DNA from: Cyathus striatus | Taxonomy: Eukaryota; Basidiomycota; Agaricomycetes; Agaricales; Nidulariaceae | Assembly (NCBI GenBank): GCA_025738555.1 | Contig: JAOVFP010000004.1 | Coordinates: forward strand, 1 to 64,000 | Direction: 5' to 3' | Length of the DNA stretch: 64,000 bases | Shown here: positions 21,151 through 34,100 of the stretch, in pieces | Position numbering within the stretch: position 1 is the first letter of the stretch | Layout: every line of letters starts with the position of its first letter | Made by a program: the position numbers and the translations under genes | Notes under the pieces: model-generated | Databases searched by the model: none | What the model saw: only the letters and a program-made list of their open reading frames with translations | What the model was told of the DNA's origin: nothing

Positions 21151-21515
21151 ACAACACCATGACGAGTTCGGATATTCACGCGGCAGTTGGGAGCGTGAAT
21201 TCCAAGGATGAAATTCGATCTGGTGAGCCTGCAGACATGGCTGATGCTGAGACATCGCAACTCCATAAACCATGTTCAGCTGTGAGTATGATACGTGTTT
21301 TCAGGTGATTTTACTCACACTGCCATGTAGGAACATATTGCCTGATGGTGTTATATGAAGTCATGTGTAACTTCTGTCAATGGGTAACCAGTTAGTGTAG
21401 GGTATATGTGCATAAATAGTCAATGCTGATGCAGGGAATGTTGTCTATTTTACCTTTTCGAGTACATACACGCTCTTTCTAATTAACTCATGGACTCCGA
21501 AGCCTGGGGGGATAT
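21140..21515 (+). pseudogene. 3' end of a DUF6534 gene plus its downstream spacer
   Basis: The plus strand reads NNTMTSSDIHAAVGSVNSKD and ends at a stop near 21,306. This matches the C-terminal tails of the DUF6534 genes at 34.7 and 55.2 kb. The spacer to 21,515 matches the DNA between DUF6534 and PHD/SET genes at 36.2 kb, and also the split target around the LINE at 13.1/15.0 kb. It is therefore a scrap of the same subtelomeric block, carrying the uninterrupted LINE target site at about 21,460-21,490. Confidence 0.7.
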
Positions 21516-21834
21516 GACAACCGAGAGATATGTCGCAGCTCGCTACTGTCTTCAACCGAACCTGAGCTGCAAGGCCTAGAATACCTATGGGCATCTACTA
21601 GTGTGCCGATGACCTCGACTTCGTCATCTATAATGGTCTCTATTGGCGAGATAGTGGGCACCTTGACGCTTGTGCGTATATTTGACGTGTAGTTTGTGGG
21701 GTTTGGTGTTGAACGTGTGGAATTACTATTTATAAAAGATACACAGGAATCAAACGTAAGTCGTATATGATATGCTTATGGTATACCCACACAACTCCGT
21801 GATAAGAATCCAGCAAAAAATAGGAGATCGAAAC
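21516..21834. other. Intergenic, no recognisable gene
   Basis: About 320 bp between the DUF6534 scrap and the FunK1 stop codon. No frame of interest. Confidence 0.6.
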
Positions 21835-24674
21835 CTACTTCTTGGTCTCTTGCCTTGCTTTCAACTTCATTTCCGCAATAAAATCGTCGCCATCGTCAGG
21901 GGTATATTCCGTTTGCATTATCTTCATAACCTCATCATATACATGTTGGGAATCGGGCTCTCCTTTTGGCATATCGCGCCCCTTCCGGAAACTTTGATAC
22001 CCATCGAGATCACGCAAAAGTCGTAGCAAAAAGCAGCACTTTCTCCAAGAAACTGTATACCAGTACTGATTCGGAAGCACCAGGTCTGAGTCGAATTCTT
22101 GAATAAATAGCCCCTTTTTACCACTAACGGTATCGAGGTCGCCTTTACGCCAATCCAATCTACCAAGTGGTACATTCCTCAAGCAAAGCCAGGCAAAGAC
22201 CCATACGAACGATTCAAGTTCGTACACGTACATCCTCTCTTCAGTACCATTCATATATTTCGTGGTGAGAATACCCCGAGCCATGAAAGGCAGGGTTCCG
22301 GTCCGCTCCCCTCCACGTTTTTCAGAAGAGCCTTTAATCACCGACAGATCGAAGTCGTTAAGAACACCGCACTTGTCCACTGGATCCCACATTAGATTCC
22401 AAACGCTAATATCGCCATGCTCAATACCGTTCTCCCATAGATGATGATGGCCTGGATTAAAACAGGTTAAATTTTGCAAACACTCGAAATGATAAGAGTT
22501 ACCCACAAGTGAAACAATCCAGCCACGCATTCATAAATATATCTTCTTTTTCTTCCTCGTCCAAAGGCTTAAGACGGCGGAAAAGAAGCAAACGAAGAAC
22601 TCGCGAATACTTTTCAGTGGGAGGTGATTTTTCATCCCCCATTGAATTTTCTAGCGCACGGATGATGATACCGGTATCTGAGGAAGCTATATCCTTCCAT
22701 GCGATGAGTTTCGGAAGGTGCTTGACCAAATGCTCATTATTCGAGTTGTTTAAAGCATCAACGGCTTTATTAATAATGTCCACTTCGTTGCGTCGGCGAG
22801 TTTCAGGCCAATATGCTTTAATAACCTTCTGTTCAGCGACGCCTGGATCACTGATTACGGCGAGTACACAGGTAGCACGGCCTTTCAGCACAGGTCCACG
22901 AAATAGTAACTTAGATGATATAGGGTGCTCGATACTTTCCTCGACAACGTCATTAAACTTGATTTTCACCGCCTCGGGATTCTCAGCTGATTTAATAAAC
23001 ATCGTAGGGGGAGCAAGAGACGGCTCAATCCCCCAATCGGCCAAGGTAAAACGTTGAAACACCGCCAGCAATACCATGAAAAATGGCATATCTTCGATGA
23101 AATTAAGACCAGTCGTTTGAATCACGTTTTGTCGATCATACCACCACACCCAGACGACATCATCTATGGAACAAACGAGTAAGTGAAAGTTTCAAGATTT
23201 AAAAGTACGCAACAACTTACCAACAATAAGGAGATTGATGGAATGTAACGTGTAGATTCCACGGCAGAGCATCTCCAAGCCATACAAACTAATTTGTTCG
23301 TTAGGTAAGAGGTCAGGCTCAGTTGGCTTCAACGACGACCCTGATTGGGTGCTCGACTCTGGTGGGCCTTCTGGTACGCTCAAGCTTTCAGCGTGCGTGG
23401 ATACTTCAGAGTTGGTGAACGACAGAAGGGAGCTACTAGTGCCGGGTTCTTTATCAATCCGGTCATACTTGTTAATGAGCGCCTCTTTTGAATTGGTGGT
23501 CACCAGAAGACGTTTACTGGCACACTTGGTCTCCCTTCGAGTCCCCAACACCTGATCTTGAAGAACATAATATTCTTTCACCGTGTTAGCGTGTTCAGCG
23601 GTATACTTTTCGCGAGCAAGTGAAAGCCCGTTTTTGCTCGAAAGCTTCACTTCCACATTAGCCTGAACCTGCGGCCACACCAATTTAACGGTCTCCTTCT
23701 CCTCCTCTTCCGTCTCCTCCTTCTCCTTCTTTCGTTTTCCCTGTGTTCTCTGCTTCTCCTGCTTCTTCCGCTTCTCCTCCTTCCGCTTCTCCTCCTTCTT
23801 ATCGAGCATCCGTTTGCTGACCAGACACAAGTCGGGTGATAGATTAGATTCTTTATTCCCACCAAAAAGGTATTTGTGATTCAATTTCTTGGGATCGTTC
23901 ACATGAACAACGACATCGTCGAATTCTGAAAGCTCTCTGAGCTCCTTAATCTCTTCTTCCCGCAACAATTCAAATGCCTTGTTGAAGCAAGTTTTTAAAA
24001 ACGGATACCCTTTGGCCTCTCTAGACCTTTTGACTCCACTTACACAGTATTAATTCGCAGCAAATTATATTTAGCGAAGACACTTACTAGGATTTAAGCG
24101 CTTCCCTTCCTTCACTGAAGGCATCACTATTGTAAACATTCATGGTGATAGCGACGAGATTGTTAAGGAGGGACTTCTCGTCGGCGTCGGGATCCACAGC
24201 ACATGATTTGACCATGCACCTCAAAAAGTCTAAGAAATGAACACGAGTGCGCTTCGAAAGCTTTATATCTTCCCTGACGTAGAGCCCTATGTCTCTCCTA
24301 TTTCGTATCAACAAGCGAGTGTTAGCTCAGTGAAGAGGAAGATAGATATACGCGTGTACATACCCTGCAAAGCCACTACCACCTTGGGACATGGCCGATG
24401 TGCCTTTGTTCGAGGGCGTCGCGTTTAGATCGTTGTTGGGCCCCCGGGGTACCTTATGAACAGGGACTGGTCGGTTGTTGTCGCCTGGAGGTGGTGGTTG
24501 ATCTTTTCCTGAACCGGTAGGTGTCGCGTCCACGTGATCAAGGTTACCACGAGTTGGACTCGGAGTCCTGGGGCTGGGACTCCTAGAACCCGGAGGGCTA
24601 CTAGGGCCCTGAATCGGAGTCTTTGGAAGAGATTCGACATCGCTGGGATCACTTTTGGGAGGTTTGGGTGCCAT
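21835..24674 (-). CDS. FunK1-type fungal protein kinase, apparently intact, five exons
   Basis: Exons (reverse strand): 24674-24364, 24297-24088, 24038-23221, 23163-22507 and 22451-21835. All have GT-AG introns of 49-66 bp and joining phases, giving about 870 residues. Residues 1-100 are Pro/Ser-rich and disordered. Around residues 240-305, SPDLCLV and, after a Lys/Glu-rich insert, NVEVKL give the PD...ExK pattern of a restriction-endonuclease-like fold; this is my inference. The kinase domain covers the second half: VIKAYWPETRRR; the catalytic loop IEHGDISVWNL near residue 675; NDFDLS in place of DFG; GERTGTLPFMA; and ELESFVWVFAWLCL. FunK1 kinases are expanded in multicellular basidiomycetes, with poorly known substrates. 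Start: the MAPKPPK ATG at 24,674; the longer frame upstream begins with GTG. Two partial copies lie at 16.1 and 20.6 kb. Confidence 0.88.
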
Positions 24675-27600
24675 ATTCAAGATGCTATCTTGCACTAGGT
24701 ATGTGTTCACAGCTCTAGTATTTATACAATCTTAAATTCATTGTCTTGATAACTTCCATCAGGACCCACAAAGTACATAGCGGGCTTTAAGATGTCATGT
24801 ACTAGGCCCTAAGGAGATACCAAGGAGATATCGAACTTTTGTCTATTCGCGGACAATGTTCATCATGGCTATTCCATAAACCATTGTGGTGACGAGATCT
24901 AGAGCGGTTCTAACTTCTAAGGAGCAGGTTCTAACGCATATTTATACTAGATAAGTTCCCAAGCACAGCCGCTTCGCAAGAGATAATTACTGAGACAGTG
25001 GACTCTGAAAACAAGAGGCTACTATAACCGATGGTAAGCAAGTAGTAGGCGCGACTTCGATCCGAGGTACTGGCGTTGTCTCTGCTGGCAGTGTGTAGCA
25101 GTTGGACTTGTTTTTTTGTGGTGGTAATTGCAACTTCAAAACAGAAAAATTGACGTTCGGCAGGGTCAAAATTCAATGTGCCATGTCCGGTGAAAGTTTG
25201 GCTCGGGCAGTTGAGAGATACTTAGTGCTGAGAGGAGAAAACATACCACGCTAAAAAAAAATGCTGTACGCACACCAAGGATGATTCGATGGTCGATGAT
25301 CCAAGGTAGTGTGGGCAGGTGTGTCCACTGTGGGGAGTCCCTCGGAGCCAAGTCAGTATTCATCAGCTTGTATTTGTCTCAAATTCGTCAGGCTGTCTGC
25401 GGGGTTTGTTTACAGCTCTGTGCATGGTCTACTTACGTAAAGGCTCTAAGTACACCCAATCAAACTCCGGGTTACATCTTAGGTACATATTTGTCTTTAT
25501 TGCTAAAGGTGGTAACCAGTGGCAGTGACCGGATTACATGCATAGGTGTTTCTAACTTTGGCAAGATAATTCACTGTTCCATGTTGTATTACACCCCAGC
25601 ACCGAAATAAATGGCACATCACGCTACATTTAACTTGCATTTGTCCTCTTAAAAGCACGCGGGAAATCAAAGCCAGAGACAAATAGAAAAATATATACAA
25701 TACGTAGTAAACAAATCAGGTGCCTAACATGAGCGACAATAAATCGTCTGTAGAGTACTGAGTACTGTAGAGCAGGCATTCTGCTTGCACTGCAAAAATG
25801 CTTTTTTCATCTCCACTACCTCACTCCCTACATACTATCGTTTACTAATCATTTACCTCATGTCACTTACCTACATAAATGTCGTACGTACACTTCAAGA
25901 ATGTCAGGTTACACTTACCCCCCCCCCCCCCCAACTCTCTCTCATATGTGACCTCACTAGGATCTGAAGGGTTGGACGGATGCGCCACCCACCCGCACAA
26001 TTTCTTTGTCGAGAAGATACCCGCAAGCTAGTATCTTCCTCCACAGTACATAATAAGTATTGTAAAATATCTAAAAGCATACTTACACATATTTGTGTAT
26101 TTATTTTTAACCAACCTGTAATACAGTCATCCATCATCAAATGAAACACTAAATCTTGTTCCATAAATTGTACACGTTGTAAAACTCCGTTCGCTCTATA
26201 AGTTTACATATATATTACCAAATATATTAATTCATCTTGCGTGAAGTTTAAATGCTCTACAGTTAGATTTGCGCTCTCCACATAAATATCTTTCCAAATG
26301 TTGGATTCTAGGCAATTATCACATAATGCAACACTGAGCCAAATTAAGGCATCATAATGATTAATCAAGTAATATTGGTCTGGATCATATTATGTAAACT
26401 AATCATCTAGATTTGGTCGCTCTGGTAGCAATGCACCACACCACATATGTATGAATATCTTCCACAAAAACAGTTGCTTTCCAATGAAACTTTTTTTGAG
26501 CTGTTTTTATAGACTGTGGATATTTATATATGAGTTTAAATATGTACAACAATTTTCAGAATGTCAGATTTTAGGTCACTTATTTTTTGATATTGGTGCT
26601 TTTGGTGTTGTCTCTGCACATTGTAATGCATTTTATATAATGAAGAATAATGTACAGTTCTTTATAACTCGACAGACAGATTAGAATAATGCTTGTGTAA
26701 AACAGAAAAAGAAGGAACCAAATTAGCTATGATTTCAATGAGCTATATGTGAAATGCTTTGTGCTGTTTCATTGTATGGCTGTGTTTCATTAGGCGATGG
26801 ATGACTGTACAAAGTTTACAAAAGTAGTAGTAAATAATTGGAATTGGTAAGTAATATATATCGACACGTATTTATTAAGGTGTTGATATTTCAATAATAT
26901 ATACTTATGTCTCTCTAAACTTCAACATTTGAAGTTCGAACTTATGAGCGTTCAGCATTTGTCGTCAACTTCTTGCCAACTTGATGCTCAAGCTATGTGA
27001 CTCAATTGAAACAGCTGACGTCAGGATGAAAATGTGATAGCATGTGACATCACTCCGACAAGTTGAAGTGTTGAAGTTACATTTCAGTTTCAATTTTCAA
27101 ACCATTACCTTGAAAGTCAGAAGTTCTGGCTGCAATGGCATCTTGTGCTTTTTATTTTCAACAAACCTACGACAAATGCAATGACTGAAGACCTCGTAGA
27201 CTCACTCGAGAGATGTTAATTAGGGCCCAGGAATACTAAGCGCTAGTGTACAGATGCTATTCTCAGTGAGTGCATCAGGTCTGGGATTTCTGTTGGCTTT
27301 CATTAAGCATTCATCACTGATTTGTACAGTATCACAGTATCTTGGAATGGGATGGGAGGCTAGTAGTAGAACGGGAGCTGGATGGAAATGCAAAAGGCAC
27401 AGCTCAATATCAATCAATATACTAGAGTGAATCTAGACATATCTGACTATATATATCCTTTAAAGGTTTGTGTCAATCAGACCCGCCATGACATCTATCA
27501 GCTGACTCGCCGAAGGGCTATTTCGGCATTTGGTACAGACCTTGAAACGTTGCATATAGAGTCATGGAGTCGTTGAGTCACAGAGTACAGGGGCGGGAGC

Positions 27601-27750
27601 GGAGGTGGGAAGGCAGTGCATCATGAAGGTGCATATGAGTCAGTCCAACCATCTAAGGAGAGGCGGGACCATCGATCAGGAGCACATTTCCAAAAGTAAG
27701 TAGTAGCCAACCACACAGACACCAAATCCCATCGCTTAGCAAACCCATCT
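24675..27750. other. AT-rich gene-poor region
   Basis: Contains the direct duplicate of 15.2-15.8 kb at 25,250-26,090 and a poly-C run at about 25,919-25,932. Short frames on both strands lack motifs. An inverted pair of aacttcaac-type words flanks about 26,920-27,090 and could be a small decayed element. Confidence 0.5.
25250..26090. repeat. Direct segmental duplicate of 15,240-15,790
   Basis: Same order and orientation of shared words as the left copy, with a few hundred extra bases between about 25,740 and 26,040. Both copies lie next to FunK1 sequence, so they may be parts of one larger duplication. Confidence 0.8.
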
Positions 27751-27753
27751 ACC

Positions 27754-28410
27754 ATGACTCCTCTTGGGTGCTCCCTTCTTCCTGTCCACAACCATATAAA
27801 TTGGAGACAACATGCAAGCATGGAAGGCAAGTCATTTATTCAAAGCTTTCCTTCGAACTCACACTTTTCAAATATGACTATGTCGATGATGCAAATACAA
27901 ACCCCTGAGGCGGAAGCCTTCATTTCATGCGTCGCATCACTCCCCTCTGGCCCCAGTGTTGACCTTCAGAACATTCTCAAACCCTTGATCAATGACGAGG
28001 CTGTGCTGTGTCGGCTTTGGGCTACAGACAAGTCGAACACTCCCCTTGCCAACCTGTATGTTGGTCTCGTTGATGTGTTTGCTGCACCCGCCAGCACTCG
28101 CACTATGCGTACCCATGTCAGTTCTCCCAATGGATCTAATTTGAACACTAAGTATGTTTGCCCTCTTGCTGAGGAGAACCAGCGCAAGGAAGGTGAAGCA
28201 TGTATGGTTGACTCGCTTGGCGAGTTCAAGAAGAATTGGGTGATTTTCACTGAGGGATCACTGTCCCAGCTGCTTGACTGGAACAGCGTGATTGCTTCTG
28301 CTGTAAGCAAATGCAGCCATGACAGTGTATGCTGGAATTGCAAGTGCACTGTTGCGACAGAGGCCTGGGAACCAGAAATTTCTGTAGTTATTATTGGCCA
28401 TGAGGTATAG
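27754..28410 (+). pseudogene. N-terminal fragment of an agaricomycete ankyrin-associated protein family
   Basis: A 218-codon frame has a likely native start at one of the internal ATGs near 27,822. Segments such as DLQNILKPLINDEAVLCRLWAT, LYVGLVDVFAAP, MVDSLGEFKKNWVIFTEGS and SQLLDWNSVIA resemble the N-terminus of a large basidiomycete family whose members carry ankyrin repeats further on. That resemblance is from memory. After DWNSVIASA the sequence diverges and stops within about 50 codons, so most of the protein is missing. It could also be a shortened but expressed gene. Confidence 0.5.
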
Positions 28411-30004
28411 ACTATAAGTAATAATGAGAACCAAGTTTAGCGAAGGGTGTGGGTGGTAACTGAGACATACCTTAGTTCAGCGGATGAGGGCAGGCTATGA
28501 ATCAGTCAGCAGAAGGTACATCAATTCAAGAGGGGGAATACCCTTATGACGTTGTTCATACTACATATTTTAAACTTATATCATGGGGCAATCGAGAATC
28601 TTTTCGCTTCTTTAAAAATATACTATATGGCAGGGGCACATGAGCCATTCTCATTTGTATTAGAATCTAATTTAGATGAAGAACAACCTGACTTCCAGCC
28701 AGAACCCTGTAGATAACAAAAATACATAGCCTCATAACCACATATGGGGTCTTGAAATCATCTAAGTTATTCCATTTAAGGCTCATATAATAAATTGTGG
28801 GAGTTAGGGCTGAAGGGCGTACAATGAAAATCATGTTTTGGTGACAGTAAGTATTTTGCTAGCATTGTAATGGCCCAATATGCAGTAGAAACCACCAAAC
28901 AATGTGAAATGAATTAGTTTATATCTATGTAAGTATATAGTTTAAATTACTGCTATGGCATGGGCATTAAAACCTGGTGTAGAGTCCCCTGTTATGTGTA
29001 ACAATGGACTCAAACTTACTTCATATGTGTCTAATCAGAGCGCGAGCGCGAGAACCTGAAGTGCTACTCTATTGAAGTGGTGCTCTTTGTGTTTTCATTG
29101 AGCATCCACTATCATCCTCTGACTCATTGTCAGCATTTCCGAGTGCGATCTTTCTGTGGCTTGCCTTTACAAAAATGGGAGTTGATGTGGACAAGTTTCT
29201 AAGAGTCTCTGAGTGGATGAGATGCTATATTCCCAGATAGCCTAAATATCATTGTCTAGTTTAAACCAGCCCGGTCTAAAGTGTGTCTGCAGAATGTGGT
29301 GACTATCTTTAATGACATCCAAATTCTGCGATCATTGCCTCATTTCCTCATTAGCATTCGACCTGAGAATGATACATGTCGCTCCCAATCTCCCAAATCG
29401 AATCTCCCTCATTGGTGGGTGGTACAGATATTGTGGAGGAATCCTTTTCAGAATTGTATCTAGGATGAGGTCGAACCTACCACTGGTATTGATTGGAATA
29501 TTGAGCTTCTGTCCCCACTCAATGACATCCATGACTGTGATCAGAAAGCCGAACACACATAGCAGAACGTACAAACGGTTGGGCGTGGCATAGGTGTTAA
29601 GCAGTGGCAGAGGGTGGGTCACTTTATAAGTGGAGATATTGAATCTCTGGACCTGGCTGGAAATATATCACTTGGATGAAGGGGACAAGTGAGATGGGCA
29701 CATATGATTTCTGAAGTTTCTCCATAATAGTGAGAATGTATATTATGTAACAGTAAAGCACAACTGTTGGTGAATGTTTGAACAATAAAGTCATAAGGCC
29801 GGCAAGTGGCAGGGCCCACTACCTCAATAATTTAATGAATAATGGAAAATATCCACTGGTGAGCCATTGAATATAATATATATGTATATGAATGCTCCAA
29901 TGACTAGGACTTTAAGTATATTATCTAAGTATAATGTTTGGAGTTGGAGGCATTTTTGCAATGATGACGAACTTTGAACTTGCTTGCCAGATCACAATTA
30001 GACA
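28411..30004. other. No secure gene; one unplaced reverse frame
   Basis: A 96-codon reverse frame at 29,332-29,622 contains YVLLCVFGFLITVMDVIEW followed by LDTILKRIPPQYLYHPP, which looks like a membrane segment and the start of a cytoplasmic part. It has no start-to-stop context I trust. The rest is AT-rich. Confidence 0.4.
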
Positions 30005-30545
30005 AAACTGTGTGGAAGGTTGAATGTAGCTTGTTGAGTGTAGTGAGGACGGCAAGGACTCAGAATGAAGTGGCAGTGGAGCGTGTCACCTGCAGCATTG
30101 AAGCTGTCGACTGGACTGTCAAGGACATTGGGTTTGCAAGGGTGACGCATGACGACGCACGAAGAAGAGGAGAACACGGTATCACCTATGTACTAAGTCA
30201 CCGTTCATGCACTGCACAGTCCTTCTTTCCCACTAAGAACTCAGCACCATTAGACCCCTTATTAGCAGCAGTAACTGTAGGAAATGTTGTTATCAAGGGC
30301 TTTTGATGTCGTGCTGAAGCTTGACTGCACCCAAACTTAGACAAGCTACATATAAAAAATGAGCATCTTTATATGTTTAGAAATTAGTTGACAGTGTGAT
30401 TGCATCTCACAATGAAGGTCATTGTAATGGTAATAAGAATAGCATATATTAGACCACTGGTAACCAAGACCTGCAACATGTAAATGAGAAAGTTCATCTC
30501 CTGTCATATTACTTACCATGGTAATGTCACCGAGCAACTGTTTAA
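30005..30545 (-). pseudogene. Mosaic of DUF6534 exon remnants and PHD/SET 5' DNA
   Basis: The first half (to about 30,285) is the reverse complement of about 56,750-57,060, and the second half is a direct-orientation copy of about 55,510-55,830, with a junction near 30,285. The DUF6534 exon words FSTT and SKAL are recognisable but the frame is lost. The segment ends at about 30,545, where pectinesterase sequence starts. It shows that block fragments have been inverted relative to one another. Confidence 0.7.
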
Positions 30546-31155
30546 CAGAACAGCTGTGGGAGGGGATGTACTTGGCAAAATCAACCCATGGACAGCCAAT
30601 GCATGCTTTATTGCTTAGGCATGATGCGCCTGAGGCTAGTATGACTGTGTTTTGATTGAATATGTCTATGATTATATATTTGTGAGTGGATTGAGGGTAG
30701 GGAAGGAGAGGGAACATAGCTACCGGTGTCGTTTGATTCATGTCCACTGGCTGTGATAAAGCCCTGTCCTTTCACTGCGATAGTATTTCCACCGAAGTAA
30801 GCAAGTCCTTCTCGCCCGAAGATGAAATTATTGCTCCTTACACGCAAAATATTATTAATGTGATTTTCACGCAACAAAGAATCGACTCACCTCAATATAT
30901 CCCTTCAAGAACACCTACATGCCGTGGGTTTGCCAAAACTGTATCTTGGTACCCATAGAACCCACTAGCATACAGCCCCACACAAGATACATATTGGCTG
31001 ATAGCTATAGCTCGAACACCTGGACCTACAGTGTTCTTAATATTCACGTTGTATAGCTTGAAATCGTTTTTATGGATGCATAGTGTTCTGCTTAAGTCAT
31101 TTGGCCCTACGGCGGTGGTGTTTCTGTTGAATTGCATGTTAGGAGCTTGTATCAC
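30546..31155 (-). pseudogene. Pectinesterase (CE8) fragment
   Basis: The reverse strand encodes KLYNVNIKNTVGPGVRAIAI, then SGFYGYQDTVLANP (the GxQDT catalytic-Asp motif), then NNFIFGREGLAYFGGNTIAV, where the family normally has DFIFG. After an intron with good borders (about 30,669-30,722) comes IFNQNTVILAS and a CPWVDFAK segment matching the usual RPW. The order is that of fungal pectin methylesterases, which de-esterify plant cell-wall pectin outside the cell. A one-base shift is needed near 30,895, the second catalytic Asp reads Asn and the RPW Arg reads Cys. Signal peptide and C-terminus are absent. Confidence 0.8.
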
Positions 31156-34100
31156 AGAATGTCACAAGTGATCTGATGTTTGAACCAATCACAGAGCATA
31201 ACAAGGCTTCAGCCAATCACATAGCCAGAAAGTGAGATTCTGACTGTGATCCACAAATTGCCTTATAGGGGAATCCAAAGGTCCCTATAACCCAACTACC
31301 TTAAAAGGTAGTGGGAATAACCATGTGACATGTGTGTTTATTCTTATTGATCATAAGCCCTTAGCATCTGACTCAATACATTCCTCCCTAATGCTGACTC
31401 TACCCTGCACCTCTTCCAACCACAATGAATCAATCATCATATACATTCAAACTCCCTCTTAAAAATGCACCAGCGTAGATGAGTGTCTGGTGGTAGAGTT
31501 GCTGGGTGACTAATGGGAGGTTATATACGATCCTGCATATGTTCTCTTCTTCGATTCCAAGAGCTTCTGCTCATATTTTAAATATTGCAGATTCTGGGAC
31601 ACATGCTACAGCTCACATCTCCTCTACCTGCTCTCCTGCAACCTGTATAAGCTTTTCTAGCTTTTCAAACCCTCTGATCAGATTACATTCTCACTACTAT
31701 ATGCAATGCGTGCCATAGGCACCATCAACTCCAAGCTCCCCACCATGTTTACCAACTACATCACCTGCTCACAGCTAGATGAGAAGAACCCTCCTAGAGT
31801 ATCATGCTCTCCATCCACCTCATGAGGAAGTACAATGTCCCTGAGATCCTGCCCTACCCCTTCTATTACCTTGCCCATTCTCACATTGTAGATGGGAGAG
31901 TGGTGAACGTATCGCGGTTCTTCAAGTCACTTTCACTTATTGGATGAGAAAAGCTACACTTTGCAGAAATGGAATTATCCCATTCCTTCATGTACACTTA
32001 CTCGCCACCTTTGCCGCAGTGTGTCCCTGTGCATCTGTGTTCGCTGTCGAGAGTCCCGCTGATTCAGTGGAGGCTCGTGGATGCGCAGAAAAAGGCTAGT
32101 TCATTGAGGGCATGGTGTCAAGTGGGAGAAGTTAAGCATCTGTGAGAGGTATCAGCATGAGCGGGGGGGGAGGGAGGTGTGGGAGAGGTTCCTGTATCTT
32201 TTTGGTGCTGCAGGGAGGTGATGGGAGGACCTTCTGGAGGGGCGAGGGTTTGAGTTAATGGAGCATCAGGGCAGGTTGGTTGGAGCATAATAAGTTATCA
32301 AGAAGGACGAACTGCAGGGTCCCATCAGCACACAGCAACACCCTATCTCGCTCTCCAACCCCAAGCATATTCAGAGTGCCCATCTCTGCCGACCACACGT
32401 CGCAATCAATGTTGCAGCCTTGAGTGGAATTTGAAGCGCTATCTGAACAGTGGGTCTTCATTGTTCTGACATGGCTGAGAATGCGGTGTGAGTGGTACAT
32501 GTGAGGAGCTTTGGAATGGAGATGGAGGGTGCTGGCAGTGTATGCATGCCCAGGGTAGTCACTGGCACCTTGTGCTCATAAGGTCATGATCCAATCATTG
32601 CTCTTTGTTATTTGTGCTGGTGAATAGTAACTTGTATACATGAGGATAATGGGCAATGTGACTATACTTCATGTTGAGACTATATAAGGCAGAATGTATA
32701 TCTGGGGTAATACTGTTCCTGTGGAAAATTGAGTGCAAGGGTGTGGTTATGGTCAATGGACTCCATGCTCGGTACTGTGAGCAGCGGGGCACTGTTAAGT
32801 ACCAGATGCATGGTCCTTGTTTGTACCGCTCTTGGAACCAACTTTCCCTGAGAGGAGGGGACATGATCTACAAGAGAGATGTGGTTCTGTTCTGGTAGGG
32901 GAGTTGAACGTGTCGGAGCTACACTATGGAAACGTATGGGGTTCCGGTGTTTAGTGTAGGGACTGGGAAGTAGCAACAGAGGACTCTACCATTACGTTGG
33001 GGTGAGCACCACAAGTCACTTGAGGTGCTCTACGTTATGTGTAGGATGCTTTGGTTCAGATTTCGCCCTGGAGAGGTGGTTGGTGGCATTGGATAATATG
33101 GGTGAGGCTCAGGTACACTGATCATATACTCTTGCTATGTCCTTAAGTCTATCAGATCAAAGCCTTTTATGTAATTACACATGTAGTTTCGTGTTTTGTT
33201 GATATTTCTCTATAGCGTGTCTTTTGTCTATAATACTATAGACCAACATATTACTAGGGGTGTAAGTCTCGACGTTACGATGCAGCACTTGTAATGGCGA
33301 TCATCTATACTCGATGTTGATCCTCACCTTCGATTTACAGTGCATCGCACACATCCTTAACATCACGGCCGCTTGTAATTGACGACTCCACATACAGTGG
33401 TATTGGAACCAGTCCTTTCCATGCGGCTGGCTGTTTACAATTTAACAAGTGTTCATGGTGGAGAACTCTTATGCTATCAATGCGGCGATAGGTATTGAAA
33501 GAACCGAAGATGGTGCATATCCGAATAAAATTCATAGGCTGATTATTGATTAAGATGATCTACTGATCTTCTTGCAGAAACAAACCGCACTTAGTGCTAT
33601 GCACAATTCCAGTGAATGTGTAGGATAACCGAGCCTGGAGCTGTTCCAGTAATTGGTTGCTATGTGTGTCCGGCAGTTCAGATATGTACACATACAAATG
33701 ACTGACTGACTAAGGCAAATCTCAAGTGTGCGTTCAAGCGGGAACATTTAATAACTACGTGGCGCTGCATTCCTGGACTCCTGGACATACACTGAATTTA
33801 TCTTGTCCATCCATGTTGTCTTACATGCCCGCTACTCAATGTTCGTTGAACTATTCACCGCTACCATTTAGGAGGGACTCCTGCTACAACTCCCTCTTTT
33901 TTGTCATTGGTGCGTTCCTTGCCAAGCATTTCAGGGCGGTACCCCAGCTTCACAATTCGCGGAGCAATCGGACCCTGGACCCCTTAGAAGTAGGTGACAG
34001 GCATAGTTAGTTTCAAGTTCGCAATTCTGTGTCACTTCTGAGTGTCCGTTCCATCTATTCCGTATTCCAGATCCCGAACACTGTTGACAGCTGGATGACA

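Noticed and set aside
24675..24710. Longer FunK1 start at 24,710
   Set aside because: That codon is GTG; the ATG of MAPKPPK at 24,674 is the first credible eukaryotic start.
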